Shown: positions 49,602 to 58,837, counted from the first letter of the stretch. The stretch is 64,000 nt of DNA from an uncultured Alistipes sp. (GCA_947591475.1 CANQDE010000001.1:62001-126000), one strand, 5' to 3'. Notes: a model not told the origin generated them from the sequence alone. Translations and numbers: made by a program.

Positions 49602-50459
49602 ATGACGGATAAAATGAAGAACCTCGTTATACGGGCCGTGAGCGGCGGTGTTCTGGTCGCCGTGATGATCGGGGCCATCGTATGGTCGCACAAGTCGATG
49701 GGGGAATTGTTCCTCCTGTTGACGGCGGTCGGGCTTCACGAATTTTACGCTTTGGCCCGCAAGTGCGGATACCATCCCCTCTCCAATATCGGCACGATTG
49801 CCGGATTGTTCCTTTTCGCGCTGTTATATTGGTTGCCCGGTTTGGACAGCGAAGTGATTCTGTGCGCGCTGCTTGCGTTGCTGCTCTTCGTGCCGTTGCT
49901 GTTCGTCTGCCTGTTGTGGCGCAAGAGCGAACATCCGATCGCCGACATCGGCGTAACGTTCATGGGCGTCTTCTACCTCGCTCTGCCTTTCGGCCTGCTC
50001 TGCCTCTTCGACGAACTGGATTTCTTTCCCCAACCTCAATGGTCGCGTGCCGCCTTCGTACTTTGTTACTTTTTCATCATCTGGGCCAACGACGTATTCG
50101 CCTATCTGGTCGGCATGACGTTCGGACGGCATCCGCTGTTTCCGCGCCATTCGCCCAAAAAATCGTGGGAGGGATTCTTCGGCGGCGTGCTCGGTGCGCT
50201 GTGCGTCGGCGGAGCGATTGCCTATTTTTCGCAGGGCGGGATCGCTTGGCCGTTGTGGCTCGGACTGTCGCTCGTGGTTTCGGTTACGGGCGTGGCGGGC
50301 GACTTGGTCGAGTCGATGTTCAAACGGGCCGCTGGCGTCAAGGATTCGAGCAACCTCATACCCGGGCACGGCGGCGTGCTCGACCGGTTCGATGCCGTAC
50401 TGCTTTCGGCTCCGTTCGTTTTCGTCTATGCGAGCATCTGTTTCCTCTGTTTCCGATAA
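49602..50459 (+). CDS. cdsA: Phosphatidate cytidylyltransferase
   Basis: Multi-TM protein; C-terminal SPKKSWEGFFGG...GDLVESMFKRAAGVKDSSNLIPGHGGVLDRFDA. Confidence 0.95.
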   Translation: MTDKMKNLVIRAVSGGVLVAVMIGAIVWSHKSMGELFLLLTAVGLHEFYALARKCGYHPLSNIGTIAGLFLFALLYWLPGLDSEVILCALLALLLFVPLLFVCLLWRKSEHPIADIGVTFMGVFYLALPFGLLCLFDELDFFPQPQWSRAAFVLCYFFIIWANDVFAYLVGMTFGRHPLFPRHSPKKSWEGFFGGVLGALCVGGAIAYFSQGGIAWPLWLGLSLVVSVTGVAGDLVESMFKRAAGVKDSSNLIPGHGGVLDRFDAVLLSAPFVFVYASICFLCFR

Positions 50460-50480
50460 CATCGCAACCCTTACGCAACT

Positions 50481-51155
50481 ATGAAAATCAATAAGGAAGG
50501 TTACCATATTATCGCGCTGTCGGGTGTGGCGTGCGCGCTGTGCTGGTGGTTGATCTATCGTATGTTGGTCAGCAATGACCGCGGGTCGCTTCTCTGGATG
50601 AGCGCCCTGCTGCTGTTGTTCGTCTGGTTCTTCATCGTGGCCTTTTTCCGCGAACCGCGCCGCGTGCGCATCCACGACGCCGATCTGATTTTCGCTCCGT
50701 GCGATGGTCGGGTGGTCGTAACCGAGCTGGTCAAGGAGAACGAATGCTTCGGCGGGCAGGAGATGTTGCAAATTTCCATCTTCATGTCCATCACCAACAT
50801 TCACATGAATTGGGTGCCCGTGGCCGGTATCATCGAGTACTTCAAGCATCATCACGGGCGGTTTTTGGTTGCTTGGCATCCGAAATCCTCGACCGAAAAC
50901 GAACGGACGACCACCGTCGTGCGGATGGACGACGGTCGCAAGGTGCTTTTCCGACAGGTGGCCGGTCTCATCGCGCGGCGCATCGTGTCGTACATGAAAG
51001 TCGGCGAGCGGGTCGAGCAGAACAGCGTGTGCGGATTCATCAAGTTCGGTTCGCGGGTCGACGTGCTCGTCCCGAAGGACAGTGAGCTGCTGGTGGAGAT
51101 CGGCGATCCGACGGTCGGTTCGCAAACGCCTATCGCACGATTGCATAAAGCCTGA
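50481..51155 (+). CDS. psd: Phosphatidylserine decarboxylase (PSD-A/short type)
   Basis: FFREPRRV...APCDGRVVV...ISIFMSITNIHMNWVPVAGII...GFIKFGSRVDVLVP (pyruvoyl GS site). Confidence 0.93.
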   Translation: MKINKEGYHIIALSGVACALCWWLIYRMLVSNDRGSLLWMSALLLLFVWFFIVAFFREPRRVRIHDADLIFAPCDGRVVVTELVKENECFGGQEMLQISIFMSITNIHMNWVPVAGIIEYFKHHHGRFLVAWHPKSSTENERTTTVVRMDDGRKVLFRQVAGLIARRIVSYMKVGERVEQNSVCGFIKFGSRVDVLVPKDSELLVEIGDPTVGSQTPIARLHKA

Positions 51156-51161
51156 CGGCGG

Positions 51162-51572
51162 ATGAAAACCGGTTGGACGGTCTCGGGCGAAGTGGTTCAC
51201 GGTCGCCGGTTGGGGCGCGAATTGGGCTTCCCGACGGCGAATATCGGGGTGCCGGACGATTGTGCGGCGCCCGACGGCGTTTACCGTTCGCGCGTTACGG
51301 TGGACGGGGTGCCGTACGATGCCATGTCGAATTTGGGTTGCAACCCTTCGGTCGGCGGAAGCCGTCGGCATTTGGAGACCTACCTGTTCGGATTCGAGGG
51401 TTCTCTCTACGGCCGCACGTTGCACGTCGAGCTGTTAATAAAAATCCGCGACGAACGCACTTTCCCGACGGTCGAAGCGCTTCGGCGTCAGTTGGAGGCG
51501 GATCGGACGGCGATCGAAGCGATGATCGCTTCCGAAAAGGCCGGTGCGGCGATTGAAAAAAGGAATTTATAA
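51162..51572 (+). CDS. Stand-alone riboflavin kinase domain protein (RibF C-terminal-like)
   Basis: SGEVVHGRRLGRELGFPTANIGVPDDCAAPDGVYRSRVTVDGVPYDAMSNLGCNPSVGGSRRHLETYLFGFEGSLYGRTLHVELLIKIRDERTFPTVEALRRQLEAD; no FAD-synthetase domain. Confidence 0.85.
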   Translation: MKTGWTVSGEVVHGRRLGRELGFPTANIGVPDDCAAPDGVYRSRVTVDGVPYDAMSNLGCNPSVGGSRRHLETYLFGFEGSLYGRTLHVELLIKIRDERTFPTVEALRRQLEADRTAIEAMIASEKAGAAIEKRNL

Positions 51573-51579
51573 CATAGGC

Positions 51580-51772
51580 GATTAGATACAAATTTACACC
51601 GACGGCAATTCAAAACCGTAAGACCTTGCGGGTTCCGACGGAAGCCCCCGCCAAGGCGGGGGTTTAGGGGTGGGTCAAACTTGTAAACGCGGCTTCGCCG
51701 CGAGCGGCACGACCGGCGGCAATGTAAGTACATTCGTCAACTTGATTCGGTGTAGAAGAGTATATAGTTACC
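51580..51772 (+). repeat. MITE-like interspersed repeat family B, copy B2
   Basis: gattagatacaaatttacaccgacgg...cccccgccaaggcgggggtttaggggtgggtc...cgcggcttcgccgcgagcggcacgaccgg...ggtgtagaagagtatatagttacc. Confidence 0.85.
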
Positions 51773-51787
51773 ATAACAATTAAAATC

Positions 51788-53197
51788 ATGTTTTTGGATT
51801 TGACACTTCCCTACAAGGTGGCCGACCTGTCGTTGGCCGAGTGGGGACGCAAGGAGATCGAGATTTCGGAACACGAGATGCCCGGGCTGATGGCCCTGCG
51901 CCGCGAATACGGCCCCCAAAAGCCGCTCAAAGGGGTGCGGATTATGGGTTCGCTCCACATGACGATACAGACGGCCGTTCTGATCGAGACGCTCATCGAG
52001 TTGGGCGCTGACGTGCGGTGGTGTTCCTGCAACATCTTTTCCACGCAGGATCATGCCGCAGCCGCAATGGCGGTTGCCGGCGTGCCGGTTTTCGCATGGA
52101 AAGGGGAGACGTTGCCCGAATATTGGTGGTGTACGGCGATGGCCATGTCGTTTCCCGACGGCAAGGGCCCGCAGTTGATCGTCGATGACGGCGGTGATGC
52201 TACATTGTTGATTCATAAAGGTTTCAAAGCCGAAAACGAGGCTGCGTCGTTGGACGCCCCGACTTCGTCCTACGAGGAGGAGGTCATCGTCGACACGTTG
52301 CGCCGGATTCTGGCCGACGACCCCCAAAAGTGGCATCGCACGGTGGCTGAATGGCGCGGCGTGAGCGAGGAGACCACGACCGGCGTGCATCGGCTTTACC
52401 AGATGCAGGAACGCGGCGAACTGCTCGTTCCGGCCATCGACGTGAACGATTCGTGCACGAAATCGAAGTTCGACAATCTCTACGGGTGCCGTGAATCGCT
52501 GGCCGACGGCATCAAACGAGCCACGGACGTGATGATTGCCGGCAAGGTGGTCGTCGTGTGCGGCTACGGCGACGTGGGCAAGGGGTGCGCCCGTTCGATG
52601 CGTGCGTACGGCGCACGGGTCATCGTAACCGAAATCGACCCGATTTGCGCGTTGCAGGCGGCGATGGAGGGCTTCGAGGTGAAGACCGTCGACAGCGCAC
52701 TGGCCGAGGGCAACATTTTCGTAACCTGCACGGGGAATTGCGACATCATCACGCTGGAGCACATGGAACGCATGCGCGACCAAGCCATTGTCTGCAACAT
52801 CGGCCATTTCGATAACGAAATCCAGATGGCCCGGCTGGCAAAGTCGGGTGCCGTGAAGACGGTCATTAAACCGCAGGTCGATAAATATACGTTTGCCGAT
52901 GGCCATTCGATTTTCATTCTTGCCGAAGGGCGGCTCGTGAATTTGGGATGCGCTACGGGACACGCTTCGTTCGTGATGTCCAATTCGTTTACGAACCAAT
53001 GCCTTGCGCAGATGGAGTTATGGCAACAGCAGCATGAAGTGGGGGTTTACCGCCTGCCGAAACACCTCGACGAGGAGGTCGCGCGTTTGCATCTGGCCAG
53101 TCTTGGCGTGGAACTCACGCGGCTGACCCAGAAGCAGGCCGATTATATCGGTGTTTCGGTCGACGGTCCTTACAAGGCAGATCATTACCGTTATTAG
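51788..53197 (+). CDS. ahcY: Adenosylhomocysteinase
   Basis: [13 protein letters not shown]...[16 protein letters not shown]...[44 protein letters not shown]...[12 protein letters not shown]-terminus. Confidence 0.97.
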   Translation: MFLDLTLPYKVADLSLAEWGRKEIEISEHEMPGLMALRREYGPQKPLKGVRIMGSLHMTIQTAVLIETLIELGADVRWCSCNIFSTQDHAAAAMAVAGVPVFAWKGETLPEYWWCTAMAMSFPDGKGPQLIVDDGGDATLLIHKGFKAENEAASLDAPTSSYEEEVIVDTLRRILADDPQKWHRTVAEWRGVSEETTTGVHRLYQMQERGELLVPAIDVNDSCTKSKFDNLYGCRESLADGIKRATDVMIAGKVVVVCGYGDVGKGCARSMRAYGARVIVTEIDPICALQAAMEGFEVKTVDSALAEGNIFVTCTGNCDIITLEHMERMRDQAIVCNIGHFDNEIQMARLAKSGAVKTVIKPQVDKYTFADGHSIFILAEGRLVNLGCATGHASFVMSNSFTNQCLAQMELWQQQHEVGVYRLPKHLDEEVARLHLASLGVELTRLTQKQADYIGVSVDGPYKADHYRY

Positions 53198-53221
53198 CCC
53201 CCCGTTTGGACGGGGTTCCCG

Positions 53222-53483
53222 ATGCGCCGCTTTTAGAAGCGGTTCCCCAATGTGTTGGATTGTTTTAGTACTTTCAAACGCTTTTTTTCGCTGCCCACTG
53301 TTCTCTAATTTACCTTGAAAACGGGCTGACCTGTACCAGTTGATAAAAAGCGGCGGGCCTCCGCTGGCGGAGGCTTCGGCCCGCGCCTTTTAGAAGGCGT
53401 TCCTTATGCGGTGGAGCCTGCGTATGCTTATTAAGGTTTTCTTCGCTGCCGACCGTTCTCTAATTTACCCTGAAAATGGGCTG
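53222..53483 (+). repeat. Imperfect direct duplication (family D) downstream of ahcY
   Basis: 42-nt cores at 53287-53328 and 53442-53483 (38/42 identical, offset 155), each preceded by a hairpin with TTAG loop (53227-53242, 53384-53399). Confidence 0.75.
53351..53400 (+). repeat. Interspersed hairpin repeat family A, partial copy A4
   Basis: cggcgggcctccgctggcggaggcttcggcccgcgccttttagaaggcg. Confidence 0.7.
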
Positions 53484-53490
53484 GGTCAGT

Positions 53491-53528
53491 TAAAAAAGGT
53501 ACCTTTGCTGCCAAAGGTACCTTTTTTA
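53491..53528. terminator. Strong intrinsic terminator downstream of ahcY repeat region
   Basis: taaaaaaggtacctttg-ctgc-caaaggtacctttttta perfect stem with A/T tracts. Confidence 0.88.
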
Positions 53529-53876
53529 AGCGTGGGACTGTTGTTTGTTGATTCTGTTGGGTATCCTACGACCTGTGCTCATTGAATAAGTTTGCGGCAC
53601 CACGCTTTCTTTTTGTAAACATTCTTATTATTTAGGCATAAAAAAGCGGGCAAGTCATTCAACCCTTGTCCAAGGCCTTGGAACAGCCCACAAAAGAAGA
53701 TCGAAGAAATGCCCACGCTGAAAAACAGCGCGAGCATCAACTCTAATCCCTCTTTGTATCAAAATGTTCCAAGTTCTGGACAAAGAAGAAAAGCTGATGC
53801 GCTCTCAATATGTCTGCGACAAAAATAATAATTATTTTTGGATAATCAACTTTTTTGGCTTGTAAAATTGGGGGAC

Positions 53877-53950
53877 GCAGCCTGCGGAGGGGAGCTGTGG
53901 CGAGCCTCCGCCGCCCGAAGGCTGCGGCTCGCGCGGCTCTTTTGAGCCGC
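53877..53950 (+). repeat. Interspersed hairpin repeat family A, copy A5
   Basis: gcagcctgcggaggggagctgtggcgagcctccgccgcccgaaggctgcggctcgcgcggctcttttgagccgc; near-identical to A3. Confidence 0.82.
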
Positions 53951-54116
53951 AATTTAATAAATAAGCGATATGAGCTGAAAGCAGTTTTCACAAGATAAAA
54001 TCGAAATGCGCGAATGCAACTTGCGAAAGCAAGATTGTAGTTCAGAGCAACTAATAAAAAGCCGCAACCCGAAGAGGCTGCGGCTTGTGTTATTTTGATG
54101 AAGAAATTAAGGCAAA

Positions 54117-54380
54117 TACTTACAAACTTACACGACGGTAATCCAAAGCCGTAAGACCTTGCGGCTTCCGACCGAAGCCCCCGCCAAGGCGGATTTGCGG
54201 AACAAGTTCCGCTTCTGCTGTGGCGGCTCGGCAATCCGAGCAAACTCGATTGCACTCGCCTTCGGCCGCAGTTGGGGGTGGGTCCAATTTGTAAACGCGG
54301 CTTTGCCGCGAGCGGCACGACCGGTGGCAATGTGAATACATTCGCCAACTCGATTCGGTGTAAAATGGGATATAGTTACC
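54117..54380 (+). repeat. Family B repeat, copy B3, with ~75-80 nt internal insertion
   Basis: cgacggtaatccaaagccgtaagaccttgcggcttccgaccgaagcccccgccaaggcgg[insert]ggggtgggtcc...cgcggctttgccgcgagcggcacgaccgg...ggtgtaaaatgggatatagttacc. Confidence 0.8.
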
Positions 54381-54390
54381 AGAAATAAAT

Positions 54391-56421
54391 TTACCGTTTG
54401 CAGAGATAGACCGTCGCCGTGCGCGAGGTGTTGTAGATGCGGATGCGCGGATAACGCTTGCCGTCCTCGCCCACGACGTCGAACGAGAAGTGTTCGGCAT
54501 CCATCGCCTGCCGCTCCTGACCGCCGAACCGTTTTTCGTCCGTCGACAGAATCGGAACATACTTGCCGGGGCCCTGTACCGGCAGTTCGTAGTCCGGTAT
54601 GGAGGCGGTGGGGTGCCAGTTGAAGACGAACAACAATTTGCCGTGCGAGAAGACGATGGTTTTATTCTGTTCGTCCATCAGCAGATTCCACGGATAACCG
54701 TCCGCTAGCACCTTGTATTTTTTGATGACCCGCAGCATGGCACGGTCGAAGTCGCCCAGCCACGAGTAGCGCAGAAATCCGTTCTTCGCCAGCGACCACT
54801 GCCGCCGCGCATGGGCATAGCTCCAGCCGTTGCCCTCGCGCGGAAAGTCGATCCATTCGGGATGGCCGAACTCGTTGCCCATGAAGTTCAGATAGGCCTG
54901 TCCGCCGGTAGCGATGGTCATCAACCGGATCATCTTGTGCAGCGCCATACCTCGGTCGATGATGAGGCTCTCCGATGCGCGATCCATGTGGAAATACATC
55001 TCTTTGTCCATCAACCGGAAAGCGATGGTCTTGTCTCCGACCAACGCTTGGTCGTGCGATTCGGCATAGGCCACGGTCTTCACCTCCGGCAGCCGTCCGG
55101 TCATCACCGACCACATCTCCCAGATGTTCCACTCCTCGTCGGGCACGTCTTTCAGCAGCTTGATCCAGAAATCGGGAATCGCCATCCCTAACCGGTAGTC
55201 GAATCCGATGCCGCCGTCGTCGATCGGGATGCACATGCCCGGCATGCCGCTTACGTCCTCGGCAATGGTTACCGCATCCGGCCGGAATTCGTGCACCAAT
55301 CGGTTCGCAAGGGTCAGATAGGTGATGGCATCTTCGTTGACGCCGGCGTCGAAAAACTTGTCGCGGCTGTCGAATTCGGTGTAGCCGTGGTGGTGGTAGA
55401 TCATCGAGGTTACGCCGTCGAACCGGAATCCGTCGAAGTGGAACTCGTCGAGCCAGTATTTGACGTTCGACAGCAGGAAGTGCTGCACTTCGCGCTTGCC
55501 GTAGTCGAACAGTTTCGAATCCCAGTAGGGTTGATAGCCCGCTTCGCCCGCCCGCGAATAGAGATGATCCGTGCCGTCGAGTTCGTTGATGCCTTCGTTG
55601 AGGTTTTTGACATAGTGGGCGTGCACCAAGTCCATGATGACCGCCAGCCCGAGTTCATGCGCACGACGAATTAGCTCTTTGAGCTCTTCGGGCGTGCCGC
55701 AGCGTGAGGTCGGGGCGAAGAAACTCGACACGTGGTAGCCGAACGATCCGTAGTAGGGGTGTTCGGCGATAGCCATCAACTGCACTGCGTTGTAGCCGTC
55801 GCGTTTGATGATGGGAAGCACCTTTTTCGTAAACTCGGCGTACGAGCCGACGCCCTCTTTCTCCTGCGCCATGCCGACGTGGGCTTCGTAGATCAGCAGG
55901 TTGCCCAATTTCGAACCGTCGAATGCATCGCCCTGCCAGTCGAACGGTTCCGGCGCCCAGAACTGCGCCGTGAAATTTTTCGTTGCATCGTCCTGCACGA
56001 CGCGCGTGGCGTAAGCCGGTATGCGGTCGAGCCAGCCGTTGTCGCCGTGAACGTGGAGTTTGTAGAGCGAGCCGTGCGTGAGCCGGTCGCGGTACATCGC
56101 CGCCGGAAAAAAGGCACTCCAGACCCCCGAACTATCCTTTTGCATCCGGATTTCGGTGCGCTGCCAGTTGTTGAAGTCGCCGAAAACATAGACATCGTGC
56201 GCGCCGGGCAGCCATTCGCGCAGCCACCAGCCGTCGAGCGTGTCGTCCCACTGCCAGCCGAAGTAGCGGTAGCCGTTGGCATAGTCGACGAGCGAGCCGC
56301 CGCCGGTCGTTTCGTGGAGTTTTTGCAGATAACGGTCGTGCCGAGCTTCGACGAGGGTTTCGACGGGTTGCAACCAAGCATCGCGTTCGACGATGGGCAG
56401 ATGACGGTTCGATTTTGTCAT
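54391..56421 (-). CDS. glgB: 1,4-alpha-glucan branching enzyme (GH13)
   Basis: CBM48-like (GWWLREWLPGAHDVYVFGDFNNWQ), catalytic GH13 motifs (VIMDLVHAH, FDGFRFDGVTSM, YAESHDQ). ATG at 56421. Confidence 0.93.
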   Translation of the reverse strand: MTKSNRHLPIVERDAWLQPVETLVEARHDRYLQKLHETTGGGSLVDYANGYRYFGWQWDDTLDGWWLREWLPGAHDVYVFGDFNNWQRTEIRMQKDSSGVWSAFFPAAMYRDRLTHGSLYKLHVHGDNGWLDRIPAYATRVVQDDATKNFTAQFWAPEPFDWQGDAFDGSKLGNLLIYEAHVGMAQEKEGVGSYAEFTKKVLPIIKRDGYNAVQLMAIAEHPYYGSFGYHVSSFFAPTSRCGTPEELKELIRRAHELGLAVIMDLVHAHYVKNLNEGINELDGTDHLYSRAGEAGYQPYWDSKLFDYGKREVQHFLLSNVKYWLDEFHFDGFRFDGVTSMIYHHHGYTEFDSRDKFFDAGVNEDAITYLTLANRLVHEFRPDAVTIAEDVSGMPGMCIPIDDGGIGFDYRLGMAIPDFWIKLLKDVPDEEWNIWEMWSVMTGRLPEVKTVAYAESHDQALVGDKTIAFRLMDKEMYFHMDRASESLIIDRGMALHKMIRLMTIATGGQAYLNFMGNEFGHPEWIDFPREGNGWSYAHARRQWSLAKNGFLRYSWLGDFDRAMLRVIKKYKVLADGYPWNLLMDEQNKTIVFSHGKLLFVFNWHPTASIPDYELPVQGPGKYVPILSTDEKRFGGQERQAMDAEHFSFDVVGEDGKRYPRIRIYNTSRTATVYLCKR

Positions 56422-56460
56422 GGCAGGAAACGGTTTATACAAATATACGGAAAATTTTTC

Positions 56461-56468
56461 TATCTTTG
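56461..56468 (+). promoter_or_regulatory. -7-type box TATCTTTG upstream of POT transporter
   Basis: TATCTTTG 43 nt before ATG 56511. Confidence 0.45.
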
Positions 56469-56510
56469 TCTCCGACACGAACGAATTATTCATCAAATAC
56501 ATAACGGACT

Positions 56511-58034
56511 ATGTTCAAAAACCATCCCAAAGGGTTGATTCCCGCCGCCTTGAGCAACATGGGCGAGCGTTTCGGCTACTACATCATGAATGCGGTGCTG
56601 GTGCTCTTCCTCTGCTCGAAGTTCGGTTTGAGCGAAGAGAAAAGCACGCTGATTTACTCTTTCTTCTACGCCGGTATCTATGTGCTCAGCTTGGTCGGCG
56701 GTCTGATTGCCGACCGCACCCAGAATTACAAGCGGACGATTATCAGCGGTCTGATTGTCATGACGCTCGGTTACTGCGTGCTCTCCGTTCCGATTTTAGC
56801 CACGCCGCAAAATACGAACTGGCTGTTGACGCTGACGTGTTGCGCACTTTTCTTCATCGCGTTCGGTAACGGCCTTTTCAAGGGCAACCTCCAAGCGATC
56901 GTCGGTCAGCTGTACGACAATCCGCGCTATGCCGCGCAGCGCGATTCGGGTTTCCAGATATTCTACGTCTTCATCAACATCGGCGGGCTGATTGCTCCGT
57001 TCGTCGCACCGATGCTGCGCAGTTGGTGGCTCAATGTTCACAATCTGAGTTACAACGCCGATTTTCCGGCGCTCTGCCACCAGTATCTGAGCGCCTCCGA
57101 CAGCATGTCGGGCGAGATGATCGACAACTTCTATGCTCTCGTTACGCAGGTGGGCGGCACGGTTTCGGATAATCTGAGCGCCTTCTGTCAGCAATACCTC
57201 GAAGTCTTCAATACGGGTATCCACTATTCGTTCATCGCATCGGTGGCCGCCATGCTCATCTCGCTCCTTATCTTCATGGCGAGCAGAAAGGGCCTTCCCA
57301 ATCCGAGCAAAAAGGAGCAGGAGGAGGCCGTCAGCTATACCGCCGAGGAGAAGAAACGGATGGCGCAGGAGATCAAACAGCGCATGTACGCCCTTTTCGC
57401 CGTGCTGGGGATCGCGATCTTTTTCTGGTTCTCGTTCCACCAGAACGGGACTTCGCTCTCGATCTTCGCGCGCGACTTCGTGCGGACCGATATGATAGCG
57501 CCCGAGATTTGGCAGGCGGTCAATCCCTTCTTCGTCATCGTCCTGACCCCGTTGATTATGTTGTTCTTCGGATCGCTGGCAAAACGCGGGAAGGAGATTT
57601 CGACGCCGCGCAAAATCGCCATCGGCATGGGCTTGGCCGGAGTGGCCTATCTTTTCCTGGCTATCTATTCGCTCGTACAGGGGTATCCTTCGGGTACGGA
57701 ATTCCGCGAAATGGCAGCTGTGGCCAAGGAGGGGCTGAAAGCGGGCCCGTGGGTGCTCATCATGCTCTACTTCTTCCTCACGGTCGCCGAACTGTTCATC
57801 TCGCCGCTCGGCCTTTCGTTCGTCTCGAAAGTGGCTCCCAAGCATTTGCAGGGACTTTGCCAAGGGTTGTGGCTCGGTGCTACGGCCGTCGGCAACCTGC
57901 TGCTTTGGATCGGCCCGTTGATGTACAATAAATGGCCGATTTGGGAGTGCTGGACGGTGTTCCTTTCGGTGTGCCTGATTTCGATGGGCGTCATGCTCGC
58001 GATGGTCAAGTGGCTCGAACGGGTTACGGAGTAG
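56511..58034 (+). CDS. POT/PTR-family proton-dependent peptide transporter
   Basis: HPKGLIPAALSNMGERFGYYIMNAVLVLFL; GNGLFKGNLQAIVGQLYD; RDSGFQIFYVFINIGGLIAPFVAP; 12+ TM pattern. Confidence 0.93.
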   Translation: MFKNHPKGLIPAALSNMGERFGYYIMNAVLVLFLCSKFGLSEEKSTLIYSFFYAGIYVLSLVGGLIADRTQNYKRTIISGLIVMTLGYCVLSVPILATPQNTNWLLTLTCCALFFIAFGNGLFKGNLQAIVGQLYDNPRYAAQRDSGFQIFYVFINIGGLIAPFVAPMLRSWWLNVHNLSYNADFPALCHQYLSASDSMSGEMIDNFYALVTQVGGTVSDNLSAFCQQYLEVFNTGIHYSFIASVAAMLISLLIFMASRKGLPNPSKKEQEEAVSYTAEEKKRMAQEIKQRMYALFAVLGIAIFFWFSFHQNGTSLSIFARDFVRTDMIAPEIWQAVNPFFVIVLTPLIMLFFGSLAKRGKEISTPRKIAIGMGLAGVAYLFLAIYSLVQGYPSGTEFREMAAVAKEGLKAGPWVLIMLYFFLTVAELFISPLGLSFVSKVAPKHLQGLCQGLWLGATAVGNLLLWIGPLMYNKWPIWECWTVFLSVCLISMGVMLAMVKWLERVTE

Positions 58035-58048
58035 CCTGAACGGTCTCT

Positions 58049-58837
58049 ATGAAACTCACTTTTCTGGGTACGGGGACTTCGCAGGGGGTGCCGGTCATCG
58101 GTTGTCGGTGTGCGGTTTGCACCTCTGCGGACCCGCGCGACCGACGGTTGCGCACGTCGGCGATGGTCGAGACGCAGGGCCGGCGCTTCGTCATCGACGC
58201 GGGGCCGGATTTCCGGTACCAGATGCTGCGCGCCGGCGTGCGGCACATCGACGCCATCCTGCTGACCCACGAACACAAAGACCATACGGGCGGTTTGGAC
58301 GACGTGCGGGCTTTCAATTTCGTGGATTATCCGCCGACGATTCATCGGGTCGACATTTACGCGGCTCCTCGGGTTGCGGCTTGCGTGCGCAAGGATTTCG
58401 ACTACGCTTTCGAACGGGACAAATATCGAGGGGTGCCCGAAATGGCCTTGCACGAAATCGATGTTTCGCAGCCTTTTTCGGTGGCAGGCATCGAGGTCGT
58501 GCCCGTGTCGGGACAACACTCCGACCGTTTCGAAGTTACGGGCTACCGAATCGGCCCGTTGGCCTATCTGACCGATTTCAAGACGATTGCGAAGTCCGAA
58601 ATCGAAAAATTGATGGGCGTCGACGTGTTGGTCGTCAACGCATTGCGGTTCACGCCGCACGTTTCGCATTTCAATGTGGCGGAGGCCGTGGCCCTAATCA
58701 ATCGTGTCCAGCCGCGCAAGGCCTATTTGACGCACATGTCGCATGAAATCGGATTGCATGCTGAGGCAAAATCGAAACTGCCGCAGGGTGTGCAGCTGGC
58801 TTATGACGGCTTGACGGTCGCGATTGAAAATTCGTAA
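58049..58837 (+). CDS. MBL-fold metallo-hydrolase (PhnP-like)
   Basis: MKLTFLGTGTSQGVPVIGCRCAVCTS...LLTHEHKDHTGGLDDVRAFN...HMSHEIG. Confidence 0.92.
   Translation: MKLTFLGTGTSQGVPVIGCRCAVCTSADPRDRRLRTSAMVETQGRRFVIDAGPDFRYQMLRAGVRHIDAILLTHEHKDHTGGLDDVRAFNFVDYPPTIHRVDIYAAPRVAACVRKDFDYAFERDKYRGVPEMALHEIDVSQPFSVAGIEVVPVSGQHSDRFEVTGYRIGPLAYLTDFKTIAKSEIEKLMGVDVLVVNALRFTPHVSHFNVAEAVALINRVQPRKAYLTHMSHEIGLHAEAKSKLPQGVQLAYDGLTVAIENS

Noticed and set aside
54056-54092. aagccgcaacccgaagaggctgcggctt hairpin as a terminator
   Set aside because: Stem has a mismatch and lacks a proper U tract; no assigned upstream gene, so left out of the feature list.
53743-54348. 201-aa - strand ORF across the repeat nest
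   Set aside because: Read-through of family A and B repeats; translates repeat motifs (AAAFGRRRLATAPLRRLRPP) rather than a conserved protein.
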